Of a stretch of DNA of 13,979 nt, positions 1-7,371 are shown piece by piece. Position numbers and translations under genes: made by a program. The notes beneath the pieces are model-generated. The model made no database searches, was not told the DNA's origin, and was given only the letters and a program-made list of their open reading frames with translations. Each line of letters starts with the position of its first letter. Position 1 is the first letter of the stretch. This stretch comes from Fidelibacterota bacterium (lineage in GTDB: Bacteria > Fidelibacterota > JAANXI01): assembly GCA_018263365.1 (NCBI GenBank), contig JAANXI010000089.1, positions 1 to 13,979 of the forward strand, in the 5' to 3' direction.

Positions 1-322
1 GCTTCCAGTTGGTGGCCCAATCAGTATTATGGATATACCGGGTCCGAATGAAATCGACGATTGAACCGGGAGGCTGCTCCTTCCGCTGTTCTATTGTCCT
101 GAGATTATTTACCAACTGCTGATACGTCGCCTTGCCGGTATCCGTAGCGGCAAGGTACCCTTTAATTAACTCCGCTCCATTCTCCTCAGATACCTCTTCT
201 ATGCCGCCGCAGCATTCCGCCAATCGCGTCCGGACGATCTCTCTGCTATTGCGATCAAGGTTTTCAACCAGGATACTGATTTCCAGCCAGTTCTTGTCGT
301 CCTGTGAAACATCTGATAGCAA
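1..322 (-). CDS. prmA: Ribosomal protein L11 methyltransferase, N-terminal part (runs off left edge)
   Basis: The minus-strand frame is open from a TTG at 320-322 to the window edge (107 codons). PrmA trimethylates ribosomal protein L11 in the cytoplasm using S-adenosylmethionine. The visible part matches the N-terminal L11-recognition domain. It opens with an NWLEISILVENL strand like the usual WLEL start, followed by a short acidic middle with a GYL segment, and it ends in DWATNWK, the hallmark DWxxxWK that precedes the linker to the methyltransferase domain. The SAM-binding domain itself lies outside the window. No ATG is available; a stop lies 16 codons upstream, and GGAGGAG at 332-338, nine bases before the TTG, supports this start. 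The gene is divergent from the sensor kinase. The family call rests on motif recognition of about 107 residues. Confidence 0.72.
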   Translation of the reverse strand, partial: MLSDVSQDDKNWLEISILVENLDRNSREIVRTRLAECCGGIEEVSEENGAELIKGYLAATDTGKATYQQLVNNLRTIEQRKEQPPGSIVDFIRTRYIHNTDWATNWK

Positions 323-331
323 GGTTTGAAT

Positions 332-338
332 CTCCTCC
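332..338 (-). promoter_or_regulatory. Ribosome binding site deciding the TTG start of prmA
   Basis: The minus strand reads GGAGGAG, nine bases upstream of the TTG at 322. It is the only strong Shine-Dalgarno match in the open frame and therefore favours this non-ATG start. Confidence 0.55.
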
Positions 339-469
339 GTACGGTGGATAATAGTGGCTCTGAAATATTACGCACCTATTCCGAAAAGTGAAATGCCTTT
401 AACGAAATTTTCCGTTGCTATGAATATTTACCGTGTTCACAAATATGCTACTTCCCTGGATCTGTCCCA

Positions 470-1777
470 GTGATAGATATCGCTGCCGCTTCTTGCGAAC
501 GATATAGTGGCCAACAGGCTGCGCAACCATCTGACGATAGCATCTATTTTCATTTGATTTTTGAAAAGGCCGGGATCGGTATCGCGCTCCTGAATGCCGA
601 TGGAAAAATCCTGAAAAGTAATCCGGAACTGGAATCGATGTTGGGATATTCCAGGGAAGAGCTGGAGCAGAAACCGTTCATTGAGAACACTCACCCGGAA
701 GATGTGGATGAAGATACCCGGCTGTTCAATGAATTAATCTCCGGCGACCGTGAATCGTATGAGTTGCAAAAGCGGTACCTCTGCAAGAACGGAGATATCT
801 GCTGGGGATTGCTCAATGCAACACGGGTTGAAATAGAAACACCCGGGAATGTGGCTGCACTAGGCATGGTGCAGGATATTACCCAGCAGAAACAGTTCGA
901 GGAAGAGCTGCGCATGTTCAAATTGGGCATCGAACGTTCCGGGGAAATTTTCTTCCTGACCGATCCGGAGGGACGAATTATCTATGTGAATCCTCAATTT
1001 GTGGAAGTGTATGGATATTCCCCCTCAGAAGCCATTGGCCAAAAACCCAGTATTTTGAAGTCCGGTGAACATTCAGCCGATTTTTACAAAGAATTCTGGG
1101 AGACGATTACGAATAAGCAAGTAGTCTCCGGTGAAATAATCAATCACACGAAGAATGGGGAAGAAGTAATTATTCAGGGTTCTGCAAATCCCGTGCTGAA
1201 TGATAAAGGAGAAATCATAGGTTTTCTGGCCGTCCAGCGGGATATTACCAGAGAAAAACGGATGCGGGAATCGCTGCGGAAATCCGAGAAAAACTTCCGC
1301 GAAATCTTTGAAAATATGCAGGAAGGGTTTTACCGGTATGACCCCGATGGAAAGCTCCTTCTCGTAAATCCTCAATTAGCAGCGATGTTAGATTACGAAC
1401 ATCCGGAAAACCTTATAGGCAAACGTATTGATGAACTGAACCTGTTTAATCAGGAAGACCGGAGCAAATTCTACCAGGAAATAGACAAGAGAGGTCAAAT
1501 ACAGAATTATCAGTCTGAATGGTACACCAAAGATGGAACCACGCTGTACACGAAGGAGAACGCTCATGAAGTAAGAAACGACGCCGGAGACCTTCTGTAT
1601 TACGAAGGCACAGTCCAGGATTTGAGCGAAGAGAAGGCGCTGGAAGAGGAGCTCCTCCAGGCGCAAAAGATGGAGGCGATGGGCCGGATTGCCGGCGGCA
1701 TCGCCCACGATTTTAATAATTGTGATGGCAACCATTTCCGGGGCCAACCAGATGCTGTCTCTGATTATCGACGATAA
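470..1777 (+). CDS. Hybrid sensor histidine kinase, N-terminal part (three PAS domains + HisKA), cut by frameshift
   Basis: Signal-sensing half of a PAS-type histidine kinase with no membrane span, so probably cytoplasmic. Three PAS/PAC units follow each other: residues about 28-145 (GYSREELEQK, MVQDIT), 146-267 (GYSPSEAIGQ, VQRDIT) and 268-390 (LDYEHPENLIGK, TVQDLS), each ending in the usual acidic helix. Then comes the HisKA box KMEAMGRIAGGIAHDFNN with the phospho-acceptor His at residue 413. Residue 417 is the last of family type; from base 1721 the frame reads nonsense (CDGNHF...) and stops at 1777. The family sequence continues in the +1 frame from base 1722, so an extra T near 1720-1721 explains the break. 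The GTG start at 470 has no clear ribosome binding site and is uncertain. As it stands this half could not autophosphorylate. It is divergent from prmA. Confidence 0.85.
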   Translation: MIDIAAASCERYSGQQAAQPSDDSIYFHLIFEKAGIGIALLNADGKILKSNPELESMLGYSREELEQKPFIENTHPEDVDEDTRLFNELISGDRESYELQKRYLCKNGDICWGLLNATRVEIETPGNVAALGMVQDITQQKQFEEELRMFKLGIERSGEIFFLTDPEGRIIYVNPQFVEVYGYSPSEAIGQKPSILKSGEHSADFYKEFWETITNKQVVSGEIINHTKNGEEVIIQGSANPVLNDKGEIIGFLAVQRDITREKRMRESLRKSEKNFREIFENMQEGFYRYDPDGKLLLVNPQLAAMLDYEHPENLIGKRIDELNLFNQEDRSKFYQEIDKRGQIQNYQSEWYTKDGTTLYTKENAHEVRNDAGDLLYYEGTVQDLSEEKALEEELLQAQKMEAMGRIAGGIAHDFNNCDGNHFRGQPDAVSDYRR

Positions 1778-2783
1778 TTCTCTGGAAAAATATACCAACA
1801 TGATCGATTCCAGCATCGAGCGTGGACAGACCATCACCGATCGGATGCTGACATTTACCCGCTCTGCGGAACCGGAATTCCAGCCGATATCGGCCAATTC
1901 GTTCCTGTACGATATTGAAGAGGTTATTTCGCATACTCTGCCGAAAAATATCGAAATTATCCTCGATACATACTCGGAAAACGATTTAATCCTTGGAGAC
2001 AAGGGCCAACTCCAGCAGGTCATAATGAACCTGTGCATCAACGCCAGCGATGCCATGCCAGAGGGCGGTACGCTTACGCTGACGATTACCAAGCCGGAAC
2101 CTGAGATTAAAGAAAAACATAAACCGAAAGATCACCGGGAATTCCTGTGCCTGCGGGTTAGCGATACCGGTACGGGAATGGATCAAGAGACACAAGAGAA
2201 GATTTTCGAGCCCTTCTTTACAAAAAAGGGGCCGAATAAAGGGACCGGACTCGGGTTAAGCGTCGCCCAAAAGATTGTAACCAATCATGACGGCTGGATT
2301 GACGTGGAAAGTGCACCGGGAGAGGGCAGCACCTTTTGTGCCGGCATCCCCAAACCGGAGAAAGAAATAGAACCGGTGGACGAGGAGGCGCTGGAAGAAA
2401 CACCGTCCGGACACGGTGAGCTGATTCTGGTCGTGGAGGATGAAGAGCCCATCCGGGACTTGCTGACCGATTTATTGAGAGATTACGGTTATACGGTATT
2501 AAGCGCACAGAGCGGTACCAAAGCGCTTGATTTGTTTCAGGAAAACAGTGAAAAGATAGACCTTGTATTAACTGATTTAGGTCTCCCGGAGATGAGCGGC
2601 AAACGCCTGGCTGAAAAACTGCTCGAAATCTCTCCGGATACTCCGATTCTGGCAGCCACAGGGTACATTGACAAATCAGAGATGCAGTCGCTGGAAGAGG
2701 TTGGGTTTATTGGCGTCAGCCACAAGCCATTCGATTTTCAGGAATTGCTGAGAAAAATTGCCCGAGCTCTTGCGGACATGTAG
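1722..2783 (+). CDS. Hybrid sensor histidine kinase, C-terminal part (HATPase + receiver), continuation after frameshift
   Basis: Second half of the kinase begun at 470. Restoring the frame gives one protein of about 770 residues. It begins with VMATISGANQM, which continues HDFNN with the normal spacing of the PAS-kinase family. The ATPase domain shows the N box (NLCINASDAMPEGG), G1 (VSDTGTGM), F box (FEPFFTKK) and G2 (GTGLGL). A receiver domain follows (ILVVEDEEP, DLVLTDLGLPEM, AATGY, HKPF), with the phospho-acceptor Asp at about residue 702 of the repaired protein. So it is a hybrid kinase with its own REC domain; no DNA-binding output is attached and the partner is unknown. If translated separately it could start at GTG 1722, ATG 1725 or TTG 1689, but no ribosome binding site stands out. 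The stop lies six bases from the stop of the convergent dipeptidase gene, with no visible hairpin between them. Confidence 0.83.
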   Translation: MMATISGANQMLSLIIDDNSLEKYTNMIDSSIERGQTITDRMLTFTRSAEPEFQPISANSFLYDIEEVISHTLPKNIEIILDTYSENDLILGDKGQLQQVIMNLCINASDAMPEGGTLTLTITKPEPEIKEKHKPKDHREFLCLRVSDTGTGMDQETQEKIFEPFFTKKGPNKGTGLGLSVAQKIVTNHDGWIDVESAPGEGSTFCAGIPKPEKEIEPVDEEALEETPSGHGELILVVEDEEPIRDLLTDLLRDYGYTVLSAQSGTKALDLFQENSEKIDLVLTDLGLPEMSGKRLAEKLLEISPDTPILAATGYIDKSEMQSLEEVGFIGVSHKPFDFQELLRKIARALADM

Positions 2784-2789
2784 CAAACT

Positions 2790-3509
2790 TTACCGAGTAC
2801 CTTCTTTGACGGATAATTCGGAAAACGGGATATCCATTAGATGGTACTTTTGCCATCCACTGTAATCGTAATGCCACCACTCCGAACTGATCGGCGCAAA
2901 GCCGTGCCGTTCCATCACCGTTTTCAGAATATATCGGTTTTTCAACACTTCTGCCGGCAGATCAGTATAATCGTGGTGCGCCTGTTCTGAGAAATCGTCA
3001 TAGCCGGTAGGCATTGGCAATTCCTCGCCTGTCTTCAATGAAATCAGCGTCACATCCACGGCGCAGCCGCGATTGTGGCGGGAGCCGGAGGCGGGATCGG
3101 CCACATACCGGGGATCTTTGTACGGTTCCCACATCGCCACGGTCACCCGATACGGCCGGTAGCCATCATAAACTTTCAGTTCGAGGCCGAGTGATTGTAG
3201 TTCTGCCTGCACCGCTTTCAACGCCCTCGCCGCTGGCAACCGCAAATACGCTTTGGCCGCCGGATATAGCTGTTTGCCCATGAAATTGTCATCTGTGGCG
3301 TACTTGATATCCAGATGAATTCCGGGGATAAACCCTTCCAGGTCAACCAATTGGCGTGTGGAATCCTTTTGGACCAATTCCTGATACAGTTCCGGCGAAT
3401 CCACCACTCGCAGACCGTATTCGTTCACCGGGATATTCTGACCCAAAACACCTGAGGCAAGTACAGAGACGGCGAAAAGAATGGATAAGAAAACTCGCTT
3501 TCCCTTCAT
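2790..3509 (-). CDS. Secreted D-alanyl-D-alanine dipeptidase, M15 family (VanX/DdpX-like)
   Basis: Zinc peptidase expected to cleave free D-Ala-D-Ala outside the cytoplasm. The first 23 residues form a signal peptide (KR, hydrophobic run, ASGVLG-Q). Family marks are visible: GIHLDIKYATDDNF near residue 63, YDGYRPYR with Arg118, the zinc motif SRHNRGCAVD with His145 and Asp152, and EWWH with Glu210 (catalytic base) and His213 (third zinc ligand). All key residues are present and 239 residues is normal for the family. Its ATG is preceded by AGGAG, which lies next to the stop of the upstream deiminase-like gene 12 bases away, so the two are probably one transcript. No vanRS or vanHA genes lie near, so peptidoglycan turnover or D-Ala-D-Ala use as nutrient is more likely than vancomycin resistance; that is inference. 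Confidence 0.9.
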   Translation of the reverse strand: MKGKRVFLSILFAVSVLASGVLGQNIPVNEYGLRVVDSPELYQELVQKDSTRQLVDLEGFIPGIHLDIKYATDDNFMGKQLYPAAKAYLRLPAARALKAVQAELQSLGLELKVYDGYRPYRVTVAMWEPYKDPRYVADPASGSRHNRGCAVDVTLISLKTGEELPMPTGYDDFSEQAHHDYTDLPAEVLKNRYILKTVMERHGFAPISSEWWHYDYSGWQKYHLMDIPFSELSVKEGTR

Positions 3510-3521
3510 GAATGTCTCCTG

Positions 3522-4454
3522 CTAATCTGTGGACAGATAGACTTCATTTGTCAAACAGTGGACCGATCCGCCGGCATATTTAAAGTACGTCAGCGGGGTT
3601 TGGTAGCGCCGTATTCCCAGCGATTCGAGTCGCTTCTCAATTCCGGGTGTCTGAAACAAACAGCAGTTCACGAGAATTCCGGGCGCCACCAGGGAATTCA
3701 CCGCATAGTCGCCCAGTTCTTTGCCCTCGCCGGAGGAATCATACGTCTCAATTTTTAGGATCTCCACACCCAGCGACTCCAACAGATCCAAGCTGTCCAA
3801 TCTCATCATATCCGGCGCCACAATGACCGCATCGAGTGTGTTTCCCGGGCCCCAGACCGGCGTAAATACCGTGTCCAGGTGATAGCCCATTGACCGAAGC
3901 AAAAAGAAGTGATCCGGCTGTACGATATCCCGGACAAATTCGTGTCCGATGCGATTAGATCGGGACAGACCACCGAAGTAGTAACTACCCTCCTTCGTCT
4001 CGAGGAAAAAGACCTCACCGAACTCAAGATAGGCATCGCCCGGCAGGTCGATCAACTCGACATCGAACATCTCCGGGATAATTCTGCTGTAAATCTCCGC
4101 TTCGATTTCGCGTCCCCGGGCGCTAAATTTCCCCTGGATCCAGTAGCCATTAAACATCATGCCGGAATCCCGATTAAAAATGGCATCGTGGTAGCGGGAA
4201 TCAGGCTGGTTGAGTTCTTCCGGGAACGGTACCAGATGCACCGTAAACCCAGCTTTCCGCAAGGTATCAACAAAACGTTGCCAGTCCGCCTTTAACTGTT
4301 CCTGATCCGGGACAATCCCTTGTTCGTTTGCGTAGACCGTTGCATAATTCAGGCTATCATCGGTATGGCCTTTATGCACCGGATACCCATCGTACCAGCA
4401 GCCCTTGATTTCGCCGTTTTCCGGCGGCAATTCTGTTACGATTATTTCATGCAT
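3522..4454 (-). CDS. Amidinotransferase-superfamily hydrolase (DDAH/arginine deiminase-like)
   Basis: 310-residue cytosolic protein of the guanidino-group modifying superfamily, whose members attack guanidines through a Cys thiolate. The clearest sign is the C-terminal GGSVHCLTNE with Cys300 as nucleophile. Others are FNRDSG (Arg95-Asp96, substrate clamp), FGGLSRSNRIG near residue 160 (the family S-x-R-T-N segment) and YHLDT with His192. The usual EGGD acidic motif is replaced by EFGE (144-147), so the substrate pocket may differ. The length suits dimethylarginine dimethylaminohydrolase or its uncharacterised relatives better than full arginine deiminase (about 400 residues). The substrate cannot be read from the sequence. 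It is the first gene of a pair with the M15 dipeptidase. The start ATG has no strong Shine-Dalgarno site. Confidence 0.78.
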   Translation of the reverse strand: MHEIIVTELPPENGEIKGCWYDGYPVHKGHTDDSLNYATVYANEQGIVPDQEQLKADWQRFVDTLRKAGFTVHLVPFPEELNQPDSRYHDAIFNRDSGMMFNGYWIQGKFSARGREIEAEIYSRIIPEMFDVELIDLPGDAYLEFGEVFFLETKEGSYYFGGLSRSNRIGHEFVRDIVQPDHFFLLRSMGYHLDTVFTPVWGPGNTLDAVIVAPDMMRLDSLDLLESLGVEILKIETYDSSGEGKELGDYAVNSLVAPGILVNCCLFQTPGIEKRLESLGIRRYQTPLTYFKYAGGSVHCLTNEVYLSTD

Positions 4455-4517
4455 GGACAGGTTCCGGTATCAAGAGATGTCTGAAAAGTAAAATGTCTAC
4501 CTCAGTAGTGAATCGTT

Positions 4518-4868
4518 CTATGCGATGTTAATCCACTGGTCAAAAATCACGGCTCCCCCGCCGTAGGCTAAAAGGTCTGCCACATCTGCGGTTCCGTGGG
4601 AGGTCATCAATGGATACACCACCTCAAATCCGATAGCAATCACCACAAAAGCAATCAGGATATGCAACAAGGGCAAACGAAACCGGTTTGAATTTACCCG
4701 GAATCGACGGTGTGCATATAGTGTAATGGAGAGTATAATCGGCAGGCAGAGGATATCATCAAGATAGGATTCGAGCAGTGGGGAATGTATTCCGAAAATC
4801 ACCAAAAGGTGGAAAGCCAAAAACAGCAATACCGCGCCGAGAAAAACCCGGTTGGTCAGCACCCGCAT
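4518..4868 (-). CDS. Small integral membrane protein, family often named 'magnesium citrate secondary transporter'
   Basis: 116 residues with about three hydrophobic spans: residues 8-26, about 38-51 and 66-84, plus a hydrophobic C-terminal segment (LLAYGGGAVIFDQWIN). SYLDDILCLPIIL and LAYGGGAVIFxxWIN match, from memory, a family common in Bacteroidota that databases label magnesium citrate secondary transporter. That name is doubtful for so short a protein; VanZ-like small membrane proteins are an alternative. The ATG follows the stop of the 44-residue upstream gene with one base between them (TAG-G-ATG), which suggests translational coupling. The role is unknown. Confidence 0.65.
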   Translation of the reverse strand: MRVLTNRVFLGAVLLFLAFHLLVIFGIHSPLLESYLDDILCLPIILSITLYAHRRFRVNSNRFRLPLLHILIAFVVIAIGFEVVYPLMTSHGTADVADLLAYGGGAVIFDQWINIA

Positions 4869-4869
4869 C

Positions 4870-5004
4870 CTAAATTGCGAGCACTCCTATCACCACAACG
4901 GCAAGACCGAGTGCCAGCAATGTCGTCCAAATTCCGTTGGTTTGCTTCTCGGTTTGAGATGTTTTGCTGTTATTTAGTAAGTATTTATCTTGTTTTGACT
5001 GCAT
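4870..5004 (-). CDS. 44-residue single-span membrane peptide
   Basis: Short gene read directly from the minus strand: ATG at 5002-5004, stop TAG at 4870-4872. AGGAG lies seven bases before the ATG. The peptide has a polar Lys/Gln/Ser/Thr-rich N-terminal half (MQSKQDKYLLNNSKTSQTEK) and a hydrophobic tail (IWTTLLALGLAVVVIGVLAI) that forms one membrane span ending at the last residue, so it is probably tail-anchored with the N-terminus in the cytoplasm. It sits 20 bases after the outer-membrane barrel gene and one base before the 116-residue membrane protein, so all three are likely co-transcribed. I do not recognise a family. The ribosome binding site and the coupling make it more credible than its length alone would. 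Confidence 0.6.
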   Translation of the reverse strand: MQSKQDKYLLNNSKTSQTEKQTNGIWTTLLALGLAVVVIGVLAI

Positions 5005-5024
5005 TTTTAACTCCTGTATAATCG

Positions 5025-5651
5025 TTATATACGAACCCCAACTCCAAACTGTAATATCCGGTGCTTTAAACTAAATGGGGTGTCTTCAGGGGGGTATTTG
5101 TCTTGATTCATCACATTATCCAACCCCCACGTGTACCGCAGATCGAATACCACGTGGCTGCGGATATAATCCAGCCCAAAGACTATGCCGGTATCCCAGG
5201 GATTCAGATCGTCGGACTCCAACGCACCACTACCTGAAAGGAAACCTTCAAATTCAGTGGTAAATTCGTACGTTCCGCCCAAAAATTGCGCAAACGAAGG
5301 GCCGATTAATACCCGAAGCCTGGAATTATCTCTTGGCACTAAGGATGCCAAAAGGGCGATTTCAAAATAGTCCGCCCGGACATTTCCGGTAATGCTGCTT
5401 TCGCTGACCTGGGTGCCCCTGGTTGTGAAGTTAAACTCAGTGCGAATTTGGACGCTGTCCAGAAATGTCCACGTCACAAAACCGCCGCCGTGGAATCCGG
5501 AAACGGCATTCCAGTAATCGTAATTCTTGTCGGACACATTCGCCCGGTTTAGTCCCCCTTTAATACCAAAATACAGTTCGCGCGCTTCTGTGGGGACCGC
5601 CATCAGTGTCAATAAAAAAATTACCGAAAAAAAATATAGGCGTTTTGCCAT
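5025..5651 (-). CDS. Outer-membrane beta-barrel protein (PorT/OMP_b-brl family-like)
   Basis: 208 residues with a signal peptide of about 23 residues (MAKR, hydrophobic run, VPTEA-RE). Mature protein starts LYFGIKGGLNRANVS, the typical first strand of small PorT/OMP_b-brl barrels in FCB bacteria. Alternating hydrophobic strands follow (VQIRTEFNFTTRG, ADYFEIALLASLVPR, LRVLIGPSFAQFLGG, HVVFDLRYTWGL) and the last strand is HRILQFGVGVRI, with an aromatic residue and alternating pattern as needed for BAM-mediated assembly. Probably an eight-stranded barrel in the outer membrane. The function is unknown: such barrels may be structural, adhesive or lipid-related. It is the first gene of the three-gene unit with the 44- and 116-residue membrane proteins. 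An AGGA-type ribosome binding site lies upstream of the ATG. Confidence 0.75.
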   Translation of the reverse strand: MAKRLYFFSVIFLLTLMAVPTEARELYFGIKGGLNRANVSDKNYDYWNAVSGFHGGGFVTWTFLDSVQIRTEFNFTTRGTQVSESSITGNVRADYFEIALLASLVPRDNSRLRVLIGPSFAQFLGGTYEFTTEFEGFLSGSGALESDDLNPWDTGIVFGLDYIRSHVVFDLRYTWGLDNVMNQDKYPPEDTPFSLKHRILQFGVGVRI

Positions 5652-5771
5652 AATTCTACATCCTGTGTTCGACTATCTTTCATCTAATTTAGTGAATGAA
5701 TGGACCGGATAAATTTGCGAAATACGCAATGGGGAAGCCAGCAATAATCCGTACTAAATGATGAAAACCGG

Positions 5772-6314
5772 TTATACATCGGTGCGGCGATGCCCGTATT
5801 TCATTTCTACGGCAGAAACCACTTGCGCCGGCGTCCTGCCCTGTTGTAATCCCTGGATGATGAACGACTTCACCTCCACCGCTCCGCGGGGCCTGTCGCA
5901 ATCGCATTCAGTCAGACTATGTTTGCATTCGCCACACGGACACATAAACTGGTCGGCGATCTGCACCATCTGGTTATTGAGTTGGGGATCAATAGTTTGC
6001 AATGACGAGGAGCTGCCCTTAAAATCCTGTGGACGCTCCTGCCCCGTATGCCAGGGATGGAGCAACACGAGAATCAGCGCAATACCGATAATGGCGAGAA
6101 AAATATAGAGCGGCGCAATCTTCGGCGGCGCTTTTCTGTCCTGCTTCTCTTTGACATCCCGGATCTCTTTCCGCTTCTGTTGTGTCTCTTTTTTCTTTCC
6201 GGATGATTTGGTCTTTCCGGACTCCTGTCCGGTATTTTTGACGGTTTCCGTCCCACAATTGGAACAAAACTGCGCTACATTTGGTAGTTCATTGCCGCAT
6301 TGGGTGCAGTACAT
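5772..6314 (-). CDS. Zinc-ribbon membrane protein with CcmH-like C-terminal domain
   Basis: 180 residues in three parts. Residues 3-20 form a zinc ribbon with CxxC pairs (Cys3/Cys6, Cys17/Cys20). A charged Lys/Glu/Gln-rich linker (about 33-62) follows, then one membrane span (about 68-87). The C-terminal part has a cysteine cluster (FMCPCGECKHSLTECDCD, residues 123-140) and a helical stretch ending FIIQGLQQGRTPAQVVSAVEMKYG. That stretch follows the pattern of CcmH/NrfF domains, which hold haem-ligating Cys residues of apocytochrome c during maturation. The pairing would put the ribbon in the cytoplasm and the Cys domain in the periplasm. No other cytochrome c maturation gene is visible, so the role is open. 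The protein stops ten residues after MKYG begins, slightly early for CcmH. AGAGG precedes the ATG. Confidence 0.6.
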   Translation of the reverse strand: MYCTQCGNELPNVAQFCSNCGTETVKNTGQESGKTKSSGKKKETQQKRKEIRDVKEKQDRKAPPKIAPLYIFLAIIGIALILVLLHPWHTGQERPQDFKGSSSSLQTIDPQLNNQMVQIADQFMCPCGECKHSLTECDCDRPRGAVEVKSFIIQGLQQGRTPAQVVSAVEMKYGHRRTDV

Positions 6315-6349
6315 ATTAACCTCTAAAAGCAGTGTTTAAGTTTTATGGT

Positions 6350-6437
6350 GTTCGGGTGTTCAAGTTTCTTAATCATAATCTTACTCTTAATCATAATCGA
6401 GTATTGTTGTATGAAAATAATAATCCAATACCCGAAC
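6350..6437. repeat. Inverted repeat enclosing an 18-base-period direct repeat
   Basis: GTTCGGGTGTT at 6350-6360 is nearly the reverse complement of AATACCCGAAC at 6427-6437 (10 of 11). Between them TCTTAATCATAATC occurs twice without mismatch, at 6367-6380 and 6385-6398. The block fills the gap between the cupin gene (stop at 6446) and the start of the zinc-ribbon gene at 6314. I recall similar AT-rich TTAATCATAATC strings as dispersed intergenic sequence in other bacteria, but cannot confirm this here. Confidence 0.6.
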
Positions 6438-6445
6438 CCTTATAT

Positions 6446-6760
6446 CTACTTGGAGGCGCAGACGTAGGTTGCCCCCTTCTCCGGATGCATCCGCGCATTA
6501 TGGACAGTATTCGCCGGCATATCCAGGCGATCGCCCGGTTGTAGCGTGTACTTCTCATCCCCAACACCGAACGTTACTTCGCCGTCCACGAGCCAGCGCA
6601 CTTCTACATAATTATGCTGGTGATCGCCGTAGGTTGCGCCGGGGTGGTCGCTGAACATGTGAATGCCGCCGTAGCCTTCCTCCCGCAACGTTTGCTTTAA
6701 CTCTTCGGGATCGGGCTGCTCATTTTTCTCCCATTTTTGAATGGATATATTTTGTGCCAT
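6446..6760 (-). CDS. Small single-domain cupin protein
   Basis: 104-residue cupin. The barrel motifs are visible: a first metal-binding motif around HPGATYGDHQHNYVEVRWLVDGEVTFGVGD (His residues, then Glu) and a second one at LQPGDRLDMPANTVHNARM, with PGD and a late His. It probably binds a divalent metal and a small ligand; the substrate is not predictable. A longer start with MEAK is possible, but GGAGG lies five bases before the ATG at 6758-6760 (MAQNISIQ), which makes that the likely start. It is divergent from the acetyltransferase gene; the 129-base gap between the two starts must hold both promoters, though I see no clear boxes. Confidence 0.8.
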   Translation of the reverse strand: MAQNISIQKWEKNEQPDPEELKQTLREEGYGGIHMFSDHPGATYGDHQHNYVEVRWLVDGEVTFGVGDEKYTLQPGDRLDMPANTVHNARMHPEKGATYVCASK

Positions 6761-6889
6761 TTTTGCCTCCATCTTTCTGCTACATCAAAGGCATGTAATT
6801 TTGGAAATTTTTATCACATCCACAAAAAGGAATTTTCTCTATGCCAAAACTACTTGCGCTCGTGACATCAAAGAGAGAAATTTTTGTTT

Positions 6890-7324
6890 ATGCGCATTCG
6901 TCAATATACCAAAGATGATTATCCCGCCGTCAGGGATCTCTGGGAAAGAACAGGATTACTATTGAGCCTCTCCGATGAGCGCGAAGAACTCCACCGGATG
7001 CTCGATTATCACCCGGAGCTCTTTCTCGTGGGGGAACTGCCCAATCAAATCATCGGCTCTGTGATCGGTTCATTTGACGGTCGCCGGGCGTATGTGCATC
7101 ACCTGGCGGTGGATCCGGATTACCAGGGACGGGGATACGGAACCCGGCTAATGGAGCACCTGGAAGAGAAATTAGAGGTAATGAACGTCGTGAAGTACCA
7201 TCTGCTGATCGAACAGTGCAACGCAGATGTTGCCGGTTTTTATCGAAAGCTAGGCTGGTACGAACGGGACGATCTTGTGATGATGTCGAAAAATTTGCGT
7301 ACGGATGATCGGTCGTCTTGTTAG
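6890..7324 (+). CDS. GNAT-family N-acetyltransferase
   Basis: 144-residue single-domain acetyltransferase that would move an acetyl group from acetyl-CoA to an amine. It opens with MRIRQYTKDDYPAVRDLW, the common GNAT first strand and helix. Motif A is HHLAVDPDYQGRGYGTRLMEHLEE with the CoA pyrophosphate-binding QxxGxG at residues 79-84. Motif B follows with NADVAGFYRKLGWYERDDLVMMSK. The acceptor is unknown; the ending resembles YpeA-like members. A TTG at 6884 would add two residues, but ATG 6890 aligns with the family start. A hairpin terminator follows at 7372. The gene stands alone on the plus strand between the cupin and etfBA. Confidence 0.85.
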   Translation: MRIRQYTKDDYPAVRDLWERTGLLLSLSDEREELHRMLDYHPELFLVGELPNQIIGSVIGSFDGRRAYVHHLAVDPDYQGRGYGTRLMEHLEEKLEVMNVVKYHLLIEQCNADVAGFYRKLGWYERDDLVMMSKNLRTDDRSSC

Positions 7325-7371
7325 GGATATGATATCGTCTTTTGCGTGCGAAATTTTATAGTTTTAATCGT

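Noticed and set aside
1715..1725. Programmed ribosomal frameshift in the kinase
   Set aside because: No slippery heptamer and no obvious stimulatory stem-loop or internal Shine-Dalgarno site; an extra base is simpler.
1388..2092. Long antisense open frame opposite the sensor kinase
   Set aside because: It lies wholly opposite PAS/HisKA/HATPase coding sequence, its translation shows no family pattern, and the kinase motifs on the plus strand are unambiguous.
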